Of a stretch of DNA of 64,000 bases, positions 17,701 to 26,683 are shown piece by piece (position 1 is the first letter of the stretch; every line of letters starts with the position of its first letter). Below the pieces are notes generated by a model. That model had not been told where the DNA came from. It saw only the letters and a list, made by a program, of their open reading frames with translations, and made no database searches. The stretch is from the NCBI RefSeq assembly GCF_014645195.1, contig NZ_BMLK01000005.1:124001-188000 (forward strand), written 5' to 3'. Source of the stretch: Novosphingobium indicum. GTDB lineage: Bacteria > Pseudomonadota > Alphaproteobacteria > Sphingomonadales > Sphingomonadaceae. The position numbers were made by a program, and so were the translations under genes.

Positions 17701-19017
17701 ATGAATACGAAAATAGCGAATCTGAATGGACTCGAAATCCTCGATTCACGGGGAAATCCGACCGTTCGAGTCACCGTCGAGCTTGAATCGGGCGCTCACG
17801 GAACGGCAAGCGTGCCATCAGGCGCTTCCACCGGAATGAACGAAGCCGTAGAACAGCGCGACGGCGATCCCAATCGATTTTCCGGCAAAGGTGTGCTGCG
17901 AGCAATCGAGCATATCGAGACCGAGATCGCTCATGCCGTCGTCGGCCGCGATGCCTGCGCCCAGATCGAAATCGACAGTGTTCTCGTCGACCTCGATGGA
18001 ACGCCGAACAAGGCACGCCTCGGCGCCAATTCCATCCTCGGTGTATCGATGGCTGTCGCGTGCGCTGCAGCGGCAGCAGCTGGCAAACCCCTCTACGCAT
18101 ACCTTGCCGCCGGTAGGCCTGTCCGCCTGCCGGTCCCGATGATGAATGTGCTCAACGGCGGCCGGCACGCTGACAGCAGCCTGGATTTTCAGGAGTTCAT
18201 GATCATGCCGGTGGGCGCGCCGAGCTTCCGGGAAGCAATGCGATATGCAGCCGAGACGTTCCATGCCCTGCGAGCGCTGCTTGCGGCCGACGGCCACACG
18301 ACAGCTGTTGGCGACGAAGGAGGCTTCGCTCCAAAACTGGCCAACAACGAAGCCGCGTGCGAACTGATCGTCAGGGCAATCGAACGAGCCGGCTACCACC
18401 CCGGCGAAGACATCTGCATCGCGCTCGACCCGGCGGCAACGTCGTTCCATGATGGAAACTATAATCTCGAGCGTTCGGGCCAAGGCCGGAAAAATTCGAA
18501 AGAACTGATTGAGCTCTATGAAAGCTGGGTTAGCAAATACCCGATCGTTTCGATCGAGGACGGGCTGGCCGAAGACGACTGGTCCGGATTTCGTCGCATG
18601 ACGGCTGAACTCGGCGAGGGTATCCAGATCGTCGGCGACGACATTTACGTGACGAATATCGACTTCATCCGACGCGGTATCGACGAGAAGTGCTCCAACG
18701 CGGCCCTCATCAAGCTCAACCAAATCGGCACGGTCTCCGAGACGATCGATGCAATAGAATTCTGCCGCAGCGCGGGATGGCGATACATAATCTCGCACCG
18801 GTCGGGCGAGACCGAAGACAGCTTCATCGCCGATTTTGCCGTCGCGATGGACGGCGGACAAATCAAGACCGGTGCTCCATGTCGCGGCGAGCGGACTGCC
18901 AAGTACAATCGGCTGCTTGAGATCGAACATCAGCTTGGGGCGGATGCGATCTTCGACAATCCATTGAAAGAACTGCCGTTTTCGTCGACATTATGCGCAC
19001 CTCATGGATCGCAATAA
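17701..19017 (+). CDS. eno: Enolase (phosphopyruvate hydratase)
   Basis: 438 residues from the ATG at 17701, preceded by GGAG. It converts 2-phosphoglycerate to phosphoenolpyruvate in the cytosol. Landmarks are LEILDSRGNPTVRVTV at the N terminus, SGASTGMNEAVEQRD, the acid residue in VGDEGGFAP, IEDGLAEDDW, the catalytic lysine in ALIKLNQIGT and SHRSGETEDSFIAD. All active-site motifs look intact. As the island also encodes GAPDH and PGK, it carries most of the lower half of glycolysis; a second, chromosomal enolase is expected but cannot be seen. An FNR-like box lies 245 bases upstream. Confidence 0.95.
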   Translation: MNTKIANLNGLEILDSRGNPTVRVTVELESGAHGTASVPSGASTGMNEAVEQRDGDPNRFSGKGVLRAIEHIETEIAHAVVGRDACAQIEIDSVLVDLDGTPNKARLGANSILGVSMAVACAAAAAAGKPLYAYLAAGRPVRLPVPMMNVLNGGRHADSSLDFQEFMIMPVGAPSFREAMRYAAETFHALRALLAADGHTTAVGDEGGFAPKLANNEAACELIVRAIERAGYHPGEDICIALDPAATSFHDGNYNLERSGQGRKNSKELIELYESWVSKYPIVSIEDGLAEDDWSGFRRMTAELGEGIQIVGDDIYVTNIDFIRRGIDEKCSNAALIKLNQIGTVSETIDAIEFCRSAGWRYIISHRSGETEDSFIADFAVAMDGGQIKTGAPCRGERTAKYNRLLEIEHQLGADAIFDNPLKELPFSSTLCAPHGSQ

Positions 19018-19044
19018 AGCGTCGCTTTCTTTGCGCATGAGATT

Positions 19045-19140
19045 GTCATCGACGTCGGCCTCCATGATAATCTGCGGCACGCTCTCAGCAACACTGCGCA
19101 GGAAATCGCCGTCTCCGGCCTTCGCCATGAGCTCGGCAAG
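19045..19140 (-). pseudogene. IS256-type transposase remnant (N-terminal piece)
   Basis: A 32-codon stretch on the minus strand reads LAELMAKAGDGDFLRSVAES and continues VPQIIMEADVDD, which matches the start of IS256/mutator transposases (typically ..GDGDFLRSVAEAVLQ..MEADVEG..). A stop precedes it and the family likeness ends after the second aspartate, so it is a decayed fragment with no inverted repeats found. It lies just after enolase and marks an old insertion or recombination point. Confidence 0.55.
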
Positions 19141-19936
19141 CGGTCGTCGGGATCAACTCCTCTCTTGGTGTGAAGCGCGGAAACTCCACCTGACCGATGA
19201 ACTCGGTGGCCACCGTGATCGAACAGCAGGTGGTGAGGCGTACCATTGCGAAGGGTACAACGACCCAGCGGCCATCTGCGATTTCACGCTCCAGGTTCTT
19301 GCACGTCAGCCCCCCGTCCTGCGGAATATGATCGTGCACGGACGAACGCCCCGGAAAACGAAGGCGGCCCTGACCGGTCCTGTCCATCCACCCATCGGTG
19401 CTGACCCACGTTCGGGACGCAGAATAGGACACTGGTTGAGCACAACATGCGTGCGTCAATCCTCTAACCTATTGAACGAAATGGACACCTCGCGCGCACC
19501 TCGCGTGTTCCCGTCAATCGTCACAACATGCCGGACTTGCAGCGTTGGCACGCGCTTCCTGTATTGGCAGGGCGGTCGGACGTAAGCGCTTGTTTCATCC
19601 GGACTGGTAATTAGACCACGCCCTGCCCATGGACTGTCACCTAACAGGGCAGCCCGCCGCTTCTGTTCAAGACGGGCCGGCTCGGCATCCACCCGATAAC
19701 CCGTTCAGGCCCCCAAGCCGTGTCGAGCTGCACATTGACCGATTTGACGGCATAGCTCTCCGGTACGAGAGACATAGCCCCAAACAAGCTGCCCGCCGCG
19801 ATAAGCCACGTGCCCGTGCTTTTTTGCTCGCCTTGTTTTTCCTCTTCGGCCTCGACGCGAAAAAGATCCATCTTAACCTCTCGAATGTTCCTCCGGTCAC
19901 CAAAATCAAGATTTCCACCGTTTGCGACGTGGGTCT
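19141..19936. other. Gene-poor stretch between enolase and the PFOR operon
   Basis: Holds no recognised gene other than a possible small minus-strand protein at 19641-19871. Several frames of 80-190 codons overlap on both strands without family likeness, as expected of decayed sequence next to an insertion-sequence remnant. Confidence 0.45.
19641..19871 (-). CDS. Possible small protein of unknown function
   Basis: 76 codons starting MDLFRVEAEEEKQGEQKSTG, then a mildly hydrophobic stretch WLIAAGSLFGAMSLVPESYA. GAGAGG lies five bases before the ATG, which is the main support. No family is recognised. A following minus-strand frame (19456-19692) overlaps its end, so the gene could be frameshifted or part of decayed DNA. 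Confidence 0.3.
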   Translation of the reverse strand: MDLFRVEAEEEKQGEQKSTGTWLIAAGSLFGAMSLVPESYAVKSVNVQLDTAWGPERVIGWMPSRPVLNRSGGLPC

Positions 19937-19950
19937 TTAACGCGGATCAA
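19937..19950 (+). promoter_or_regulatory. FNR-like box upstream of the PFOR operon
   Basis: Minus-strand reading TTGAT-CCGC-GTTAA (plus strand TTAAC-GCGG-ATCAA). It lies 187 bases before the ATG at 20137, the first gene of the GltD-like/PFOR/DHOD-like unit. Confidence 0.55.
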
Positions 19951-20136
19951 AGACAGCACCGCCGCGCTTGGCTTGATTTTGTGGGAGTGCATTTGAAGGC
20001 GTCCGCCGCAGACATTTAGTGTGGGCTCGAAGATGCGGGTTCGTCCTCATCCCCATATGCTTCGGCATCGGCTGCCAAGCAGATCGATGAGGAGCGAACG
20101 GAAAACGGCGCGTCATAGAGAGTAGAGGATGCATCA

Positions 20137-21822
20137 ATGTTGAGGCAACCCGACGCAACCCGCACGCACGCCGTGGCCGTCGGGACAGGAGCGACGCGAC
20201 AACAGCTCCCGCAATGGATCGACCATCTGCCGCCCTGCAACGCGGCTTGCCCCGCTGGCGAGAACATCCGGGCCTGGCTCGATCTGGCGCAAGCGGGCAA
20301 ATACCGTGCGGCCTGGGAGGCACTGGTTCGCGACAATCCGCTGCCGGCAGTCCACGGACGGGTCTGCTACCGCCCGTGCGAGAAGAGCTGCAACCGCGCC
20401 GAACTCGATGACGCCGTCGGCATCCACGCGGTCGAACGCTTTCTCGGTGATCGGGCGACCGCCGAGGGCTGGCCTTATCCCGTCGACGCGGAATCGAGCG
20501 GCAAGCGGGTGCTGGTGATCGGCGCAGGCCCCAGCGGCCTTTCGGCTGCCTATCACCTCGCCCGTCTCGGTCACGCCGTGGAGATTCGCGAAGCTGGCCC
20601 CCTTCCCGGTGGCATGATGCATTTCGGCATCCCGGCCTATCGCCTGCCGCGCGCCGACCTTCTGCGCGAGATCGGGCGGATCGAGACCATGGGCGTCAAG
20701 ATCGTCCTCAATCACAAGGTCGAGGACGTGCTGGCCGAGAAGGCGGCCGGCGGCTTCGATGCGGTCTTCATCGCCATCGGTGCCGGCATCGGCAAGCATG
20801 TCGATATTCCTGCTCGTGACGCGGTTCGGGTCCTCAACGCCGTCTCGCTCCTGCATAAGGTCGCCGCCGCCGAGCCGCCCCGCCTCGGGCGCCGCGTCGT
20901 CGTCTATGGCGGCGGCAACACCGCGATGGATGCTGCGCGCACGGTGAAGCGCCTCGGCGCCGAGGAGGCGCTGATCGTCTACCGGAGCGACCGCGCCCAC
21001 ATGCCGGCACACGCCTTCGAGGCCGACGAGGCAGTCGAGGAAGGCGTCAGGATCAAATGGCTGACGACGATCAAGGAGATCGTCGGCCCCGACCTCACCG
21101 TCGAGACGATGGAACTCGACGAGAACGGCCGGCCGCAGCCCACGGGGCAGTTCGAGACGCTCACGGCCGACGCGATCGTGCTGGCGCTCGGCCAGGAGAC
21201 CGACAGCGGCTTTCTTGGCCAGGTGCCGGGGATCGAGTTTACGTCGAATGGTGCGGTCAAGGTCGGTCCCGACATGATGACCGGACACCCGGGCATCTTC
21301 GCCGGAGGCGACATGGTGCCGGGCGAGCAATCGGTCACGATTTCGGTCGGCCACGGCAAGCGCGCGGCGCGCCACATCGACGCCTGGCTGCAGGGCGTGC
21401 GCTACGAACGGCCGACAAAGCATCCGACCGTGACCTTCGACATGCTCGACCTGCCCGTGTTCCTCGAGGCGGCCCGGAGCAGCGAGCCGCAACGATCCTT
21501 GGCGGCGCGGACAACCTTTGACGAGGTCGTGCAGGGGTTGAGCGAGCCCGAGGCGCGGTTCGAGGCGGGCCGGTGCCTCTCCTGCGGCAACTGCTTCGAA
21601 TGCGACAACTGCTTCGCGGCCTGTCCGGAGCAGGCGATCCTGCGCCTCGGCCGGGGCCGCGGCTATCGGGTCGAGCCCGATCTCTGCACCGGCTGCGGGA
21701 TCTGCTTCGAGCAGTGCCCCTGCCACGCCATCGAGATGCAGCCCGAACCCGTGCCGGCGGATGCGCCACTTGGGCCGACCGACGAGCCGCTCGCACCGCA
21801 TCGCTTCCGCCTGCGTGTATAG
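20137..21822 (+). CDS. GltD-like FAD/NAD(P) oxidoreductase with two 4Fe-4S clusters
   Basis: 561 residues. An N-terminal Fe-S domain (CNAACPAGENIRAWL near 33; VCYRPCEKSCNRAELD near 76) precedes an FAD site (VLVIGAGPSGLSAAYHLA near 126) and an NAD(P) site (VVVYGGGNTAMDAA near 256). A C-terminal ferredoxin-like part holds CLSCGNCFECDNCFAACP near 480 and CTGCGICFEQCP near 517. It resembles the glutamate-synthase beta subunit and NfnB, but there is no GltB or NfnA partner. Placed 23 bases before the pyruvate oxidoreductase gene, it most likely moves electrons between ferredoxin and NAD(P)H. An FNR-like box lies 187 bases upstream. Confidence 0.85.
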   Translation: MLRQPDATRTHAVAVGTGATRQQLPQWIDHLPPCNAACPAGENIRAWLDLAQAGKYRAAWEALVRDNPLPAVHGRVCYRPCEKSCNRAELDDAVGIHAVERFLGDRATAEGWPYPVDAESSGKRVLVIGAGPSGLSAAYHLARLGHAVEIREAGPLPGGMMHFGIPAYRLPRADLLREIGRIETMGVKIVLNHKVEDVLAEKAAGGFDAVFIAIGAGIGKHVDIPARDAVRVLNAVSLLHKVAAAEPPRLGRRVVVYGGGNTAMDAARTVKRLGAEEALIVYRSDRAHMPAHAFEADEAVEEGVRIKWLTTIKEIVGPDLTVETMELDENGRPQPTGQFETLTADAIVLALGQETDSGFLGQVPGIEFTSNGAVKVGPDMMTGHPGIFAGGDMVPGEQSVTISVGHGKRAARHIDAWLQGVRYERPTKHPTVTFDMLDLPVFLEAARSSEPQRSLAARTTFDEVVQGLSEPEARFEAGRCLSCGNCFECDNCFAACPEQAILRLGRGRGYRVEPDLCTGCGICFEQCPCHAIEMQPEPVPADAPLGPTDEPLAPHRFRLRV

Positions 21823-21845
21823 GGCCCTGGAAAGAGGAAGCGCCC

Positions 21846-24800
21846 ATGGAACGGATGACTTTGGACGGCAATGCGGCGGTCGCGCATGTCGCCTATCGCG
21901 TCAATGACGTCTGCGCGATCTTCCCGATCACACCAGCCTCGCCCATGGCCGAGCTCGCCGACGAATGGTCGGCGGAGGGCCGGACGAACCTCTGGGGCGC
22001 GGTGCCGATCGTGCAGGAGATGCAGGCGGAAGGTGGCGCTGCCGGCGCCGTGCATGGTTCGCTCCAGGCAGGCGCGTTGACCACGACGTTCACCGCTTCT
22101 CAGGGCCTGCTCCTGATGATGCCGAACATGTTCAAGATCGCGGGCGAGCTTGCGCCCACCGTCTTTCATGTCGCGGCCCGTTCCATCGCCACCCAGGCGC
22201 TCTCGATTTTCGGCGATCATTCCGATGTCATGGCCGTGCGCGGCACCGGCTTTGCCCTGCTCGGCGCCGCATCGGTGCAGGAGGCGCATGACCTGGCGCT
22301 GGTGGCGCAGGCGGCCACGCTCGAATCCCGCGTTCCCTTCCTCCATTTCATGGACGGGTTCCGCACCTCGCATGAGGTCAACACGGTCACGATGCTGTCA
22401 GACAATGATATCCGGGCAATGATCGACGACGAGCTGGCGCGCGCCCACCGCCAGCGGGCGCTGAGCCCGGAGCGGCCGGTAACGCGCGGCACCGCCCACA
22501 ACCCGGACACCTTCTTCCAGGCCCGCGAGACGGTGAACCCGTTCTACCTTGCAACGCCTGCCATCGTTCAGCGCGCCATGGACCGCTTCGCCGAGGTGAC
22601 CGGTCGGCATTATCGGCTGTTCCGCTATGACGGCCATCCCGAGGCCGAGCGCGTGGTGGTGGTGATGGGTTCGGCGGCCGAGACCCTGCGCGCGACCGTC
22701 GCGCGCCTGTCCGCCCAGGGCGAACGCGTGGGGCTTATCCAGGTGCTGCTGTACCGACCATGGTCGGCCGAGGCCTTTCTGGACGCGCTGCCGGCGAGCG
22801 TGCGCAAGATCGCCGTGCTCGACCGCACCAAGGAGCCGGGCGCGCCTGCCGAGCCGCTCTGCCTCGATGTGGCGCAAACCCTGGCCGACGCGTTCGCCCG
22901 GGGCGCGCGCAAGGACCTGCCGCTGGTGGTTGGCGGGCGCTACGGCCTCTCCTCGAAGGACTTCACCCCGGCGATGGCCAAGGCCGTGTTCGATCACCTC
23001 GAAAGCAATGACCCTCGCACCGGCTTCACCATCGGCATCAACGACGACGTCTGCGGCACAAGTCTCACAGTCGAGACCGGCTTCGAGATCGAGCCCCCGG
23101 GCACGACCCGGGCGCTGTTCTTCGGTCTCGGCGCGGACGGAACGGTCGGAGCCAACAAGAACAGCGTGAAGATCCTCGCGGAGGACCCGGAGCGCCACGC
23201 GCAAGGGTATTTTGTCTATGACAGCCACAAATCCGGCGCCGAGACCGTCAGCCACCTGCGCTTCGGCAACACGCCGATCGCGGCGCCCTATCTGCTCTCA
23301 TCGGCCGACTTCATCGGCGTGCACAAGTTCGAGTTCCTCGACAAGCTCGATGTCCTGCGCCATGCCCGCGAGGGAGCGACACTCCTCATCAACGCGCCTT
23401 ACGATCCGGCCGAGCTCTGGGACCATTTGCGCCGGCCGGTGCAGCAGCACATCCTCGATAAGCACCTGCGGCTCTTTGTCATCGATGCGAGCGGGGTCGC
23501 GCAGCGCCTGGGGCTGGGCCCGCGGGTCAACACCATCCTGCAGACCTGCTTCTTCGCGATCAGCGGCGTGCTGCCGCGCGAGGAAGGCGTCCGCCGCATC
23601 CGGGCGGCGATCGAGAAGACATATGGCGACAAGGGCCGCGCGATCCTGGAGAAGAACTTCGCCGCGGTCGACTCCGCGCTCGATCATCTTCACGAAGTGA
23701 CTGTCCCAGCCTCGGTGACCTCGACCGAAGAACTGCATGTCTTCGTGCCACCCCATGCGCCGGACCAGATGAGACGCATCGCGGCGCTACAGTTCGCTGG
23801 CCGCGGCGACGAAATCCCGGTCAGCGCCATCCCGGTGGACGGCAGCTATGTCGGCGGTACGACGCAGTACGAGAAGCGCAACATCGCCTTCGAGGTGCCG
23901 GTGTGGAATCCGGACCTCTGCATCCAGTGCGGCCAGTGCAGCATCGTCTGCCCGCACAGCGTCATTCGCGCCAAGTCCTATGACGGCGCCTTGCTCGAGG
24001 GCGCCCCGGAGGGCTTTCTCTCCGCGCCCGTCAACGCGCGCGGCTACCCAGACAAGAATTTCACCCTGCAGATCGCGGTTGAGGACTGCACTGGCTGCGG
24101 CCTCTGTGTCGACCACTGCCCAGCCCACGACCCGCTCGACGCGAGCGTCAAGGCCATCAATCTCAGTGAGCGGCAGTCGCAGATCGAGCCGGGCCGGCGC
24201 AACCTCGCCTTCTTCGATACCCTGCCGGAGCTCGCCCGCCAGGACGTGGACCTGCATCTCTCGCGGGGGCTGCAGTTCGTGCGGCCTCTGTTCGAGTTCT
24301 CCGGCGCCTGCGCCGGCTGCGGCGAGACGCCCTATCTCAAGCTTTTGTCACAGCTGTTCGGCGACCGCCTGCAGATCGCCAACGCGACGGGCTGCACGTC
24401 GATCTATGGCGGCAACCTGCCGGCGCTGCCCTGGCGGTCCGGCCCCGACGGGCGGGGACCCGCGTGGAACAACAGCTTGTTCGAGGACAATGCCGAGTTC
24501 GGATATGGCATGCGGCTCGCTGTCGATCAGCAGGTGGAGATGGCGCGCTCCTTGGTCCGCACGCTCGCCGACCGCATTGGTACCCGCCTAGCGGAAGAGA
24601 TCCTTAACGCTCCTCAGCGCACAGACAGTGAGATCGTGGCGCAGCGGACGCGGGTCGAGGAGCTTCGCCGTGCGCTGGCCGACGCGACCGACGGCCTGGC
24701 GCGGAATCTCCTTGCCCTGTCCGAGTACCTCGTGCGCCGCAGCTTGTGGATCGTCGGCGGCGACGGCTGGGCCTACGACATCGGCGCGGGCGGCCTTGAT

Positions 24801-25466
24801 CATGTCCTGGCGCAGCCGCGCGACGTCAACGTCCTGGTGCTGGACACCGAAGTCTATTCCAACACCGGCGGCCAGGCTTCGAAGGCGACCCCCGTCGGGG
24901 CCGCGGCCAAGTTCGCCGCGGCCGGCAAGCGCACGCCGCGCAAGGATCTGGCCTTGCAGGCGATCGCGTCGGGCTATGTCTACGTCGCCCAGATCGCACT
25001 TGCCGGCAGCCCGGAGCAGACGATCCAGGCCCTGCGCGACGCGGAGGAATACGAAGGACCGTCGCTCATCCTCGCTTACAGCCAGTGCATCGCGCATGGG
25101 CTGAAGCTCAATTTGCGCGACGGCATGAAGCAGCAGCGGCGGGCGGTCGCCAGCGGATACTGGCCGCTGTTCCGCTATGACCCCAGGATGCGCCAGGCGG
25201 GCATGAACCCCTTCCGCCTCGACAGCACCAGGCCCCGGCTGCCGCTCGAGGACTTCGCCTACCAGGAGCTCCGCTACCGGATCCTGACACAGACCCGGCC
25301 TGAGGAGGCCCGCGTGCTGCTGCGCCAGGCCCAGGCGGCGGTCGATGAACGCTACCGGCTCTACGAGGACATCGCGGCGCGTGATGGGACGCGGTTCCAT
25401 CCCTTCTGGCAGGAGGAAAGCGTCGCTCTCCACGATGGCAACGAGACCGGGGAAGCGGCGCAATGA
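21846..25466 (+). CDS. nifJ: Pyruvate:ferredoxin (flavodoxin) oxidoreductase
   Basis: 1,206 residues from the ATG at 21846 (AGAGGAAG just upstream), the normal length of the single-chain enzyme. It converts pyruvate and CoA to acetyl-CoA, CO2 and reduced ferredoxin. Domains in order: pyruvate site with FPITPASPM near 26; receptor-like region; two 4Fe-4S ferredoxin motifs CIQCGQCSIVCP near 692 and CTGCGLCVDHCP near 750; CAGCGETPY near 822; thiamine-diphosphate site GDGWAYDIGAGGLDH near 972 with NTGGQASKATP near 1006. All cluster cysteines are present. The enzyme is oxygen-sensitive in most organisms, which fits the FNR-like control. The stop overlaps the next start (ATGA). Confidence 0.96.
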   Translation: MERMTLDGNAAVAHVAYRVNDVCAIFPITPASPMAELADEWSAEGRTNLWGAVPIVQEMQAEGGAAGAVHGSLQAGALTTTFTASQGLLLMMPNMFKIAGELAPTVFHVAARSIATQALSIFGDHSDVMAVRGTGFALLGAASVQEAHDLALVAQAATLESRVPFLHFMDGFRTSHEVNTVTMLSDNDIRAMIDDELARAHRQRALSPERPVTRGTAHNPDTFFQARETVNPFYLATPAIVQRAMDRFAEVTGRHYRLFRYDGHPEAERVVVVMGSAAETLRATVARLSAQGERVGLIQVLLYRPWSAEAFLDALPASVRKIAVLDRTKEPGAPAEPLCLDVAQTLADAFARGARKDLPLVVGGRYGLSSKDFTPAMAKAVFDHLESNDPRTGFTIGINDDVCGTSLTVETGFEIEPPGTTRALFFGLGADGTVGANKNSVKILAEDPERHAQGYFVYDSHKSGAETVSHLRFGNTPIAAPYLLSSADFIGVHKFEFLDKLDVLRHAREGATLLINAPYDPAELWDHLRRPVQQHILDKHLRLFVIDASGVAQRLGLGPRVNTILQTCFFAISGVLPREEGVRRIRAAIEKTYGDKGRAILEKNFAAVDSALDHLHEVTVPASVTSTEELHVFVPPHAPDQMRRIAALQFAGRGDEIPVSAIPVDGSYVGGTTQYEKRNIAFEVPVWNPDLCIQCGQCSIVCPHSVIRAKSYDGALLEGAPEGFLSAPVNARGYPDKNFTLQIAVEDCTGCGLCVDHCPAHDPLDASVKAINLSERQSQIEPGRRNLAFFDTLPELARQDVDLHLSRGLQFVRPLFEFSGACAGCGETPYLKLLSQLFGDRLQIANATGCTSIYGGNLPALPWRSGPDGRGPAWNNSLFEDNAEFGYGMRLAVDQQVEMARSLVRTLADRIGTRLAEEILNAPQRTDSEIVAQRTRVEELRRALADATDGLARNLLALSEYLVRRSLWIVGGDGWAYDIGAGGLDHVLAQPRDVNVLVLDTEVYSNTGGQASKATPVGAAAKFAAAGKRTPRKDLALQAIASGYVYVAQIALAGSPEQTIQALRDAEEYEGPSLILAYSQCIAHGLKLNLRDGMKQQRRAVASGYWPLFRYDPRMRQAGMNPFRLDSTRPRLPLEDFAYQELRYRILTQTRPEEARVLLRQAQAAVDERYRLYEDIAARDGTRFHPFWQEESVALHDGNETGEAAQ

Positions 25467-26488
25467 CGCTCGGGACGACCTATCTCGGCCTCGACCTCGC
25501 GCATCCAGTCATCGCCGGCGCGTCGCCCTTGTCAGCGACCCTCGACGGCATCAAGCGCCTCGAGGATGCCGGGGCGGCGGCGATCGTGACCGCCTCGCTG
25601 TACGAGGAAGAACTCATCGACGAGGAAGAGGCGCTGGAAGCTGCCGCCATGGTCGGCGCGGAAAGCCATCCGGAGGTCACAAGCTATCTCCCGCCCCGGT
25701 GCGGATGCCGCAGTCCCCTGGCGGCGCATCTCGAGACAATCCGGCGCGCCGCAGAGGCCGTCGCACTGCCGCTGGTCGCCAGCCTGAGCGCCACGACGCG
25801 GGAGGGCTGGGCCGGCATCGCAGCGGATCTGCAGGCGGCGGGGGCGGCGGCGCTCGAGCTCAATTTCCACCACGTTGCGACCGATCCCACTGAAACCTCG
25901 GCTGATGTCGAGCGGCGACTGGTCGAGACCGTGCGCGACGTCCGCGCTGCAGTCCACCTTCCCATCGCCGTGAAGCTCAGTCCCTATTTCACCGCATTGC
26001 CTCACCTGGCCGCCGGCCTGGCCGAGGCCGGAGCAAACGGCATCGTCCTGTTCAACCGGCTCTATGAGCCCGACATCGATCTCGAGACAATGACGTTCCA
26101 GCCGAATCTGGAGTTGTCGACGCGGGAAGACATCCGCCTTCCGCTGATGTGGATCGCCCTGCTGAGCGGAAAGACAGCGCTCTGCATGGCCGCCAGCGGG
26201 GGAGTGGAGCGGACCGACGATGTCATAAAATACCTGCTCGCCGGCGCTGACGTCGTACAGACTGTCTCGGCGCTGCTGCGCCACGGACCGGAACATCTGG
26301 CCCGGCTGGTCAAGGGGCTCACCGAGTGGACGCAGGGGCATGGGGCCACTTCGGTCGCGGAAGTTCGCGGGCGCATGTCCGCCGATCGGCTGGACGATCC
26401 CGAAGTGCTCGTGCGTGCCCACCAAACCACGGCTTTGCTTCTTCGACACCCCTGTCGGCATGCCGGACGCGGCGTCACCGGCCTGTGA
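25463..26488 (+). CDS. Dihydroorotate dehydrogenase-like flavoprotein
   Basis: 341 residues starting in the ATGA overlap with the PFOR gene, so translation is coupled. The (beta/alpha)8 FMN fold is recognised from TTYLGLDLAHPVIAGASPLS at the start, LPIAVKLSPYF near 170, and GGVERTDDVIKYLLAGADVVQ near 248. Such proteins are repeatedly found next to PFOR genes and need not make pyrimidines; their role is unknown, perhaps an electron acceptor or a reductase. The last 25 residues (ALLLRHPCRHAGRGVTGL) differ from what is usual, hinting at a changed C terminus. A remnant of a second copy is at 34573-34686. Confidence 0.85.
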   Translation: MTLGTTYLGLDLAHPVIAGASPLSATLDGIKRLEDAGAAAIVTASLYEEELIDEEEALEAAAMVGAESHPEVTSYLPPRCGCRSPLAAHLETIRRAAEAVALPLVASLSATTREGWAGIAADLQAAGAAALELNFHHVATDPTETSADVERRLVETVRDVRAAVHLPIAVKLSPYFTALPHLAAGLAEAGANGIVLFNRLYEPDIDLETMTFQPNLELSTREDIRLPLMWIALLSGKTALCMAASGGVERTDDVIKYLLAGADVVQTVSALLRHGPEHLARLVKGLTEWTQGHGATSVAEVRGRMSADRLDDPEVLVRAHQTTALLLRHPCRHAGRGVTGL

Positions 26489-26584
26489 GACACAACAAGG
26501 GCTGCTTGCCGCAGAGACAGGTATCGCCTTCCCTGGATCTATTCGGCGCAACCTGCGGGGATGGGACAGCGCCGGCCCTTCTTT

Positions 26585-26598
26585 AACCTTCGTCAAGG
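26585..26598 (+). promoter_or_regulatory. FNR-like box upstream of pgk
   Basis: Minus-strand reading TTGAC-GAAG-GTTAA (plus TTAAC-CTTC-GTCAA). It lies 86 bases before the pgk start. The flanking bases CTTTAAC and GTCAAGGAC resemble the enolase copy. Confidence 0.6.
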
Positions 26599-26683
26599 AC
26601 GCGGGAGAACTACTATCCCTTATTGGATGCCTATTCACGGACGGCTCCCGCCACCTCCAAGATAACCAGAGCGATCACCGAAC

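Noticed and set aside
17818..18930. Minus-strand frame of 370 codons
   Set aside because: Antisense to enolase, which has all its catalytic motifs.
20134..21801. Minus-strand frame of 555 codons
   Set aside because: Antisense to the GltD-like gene over its full length; no domain recognised.
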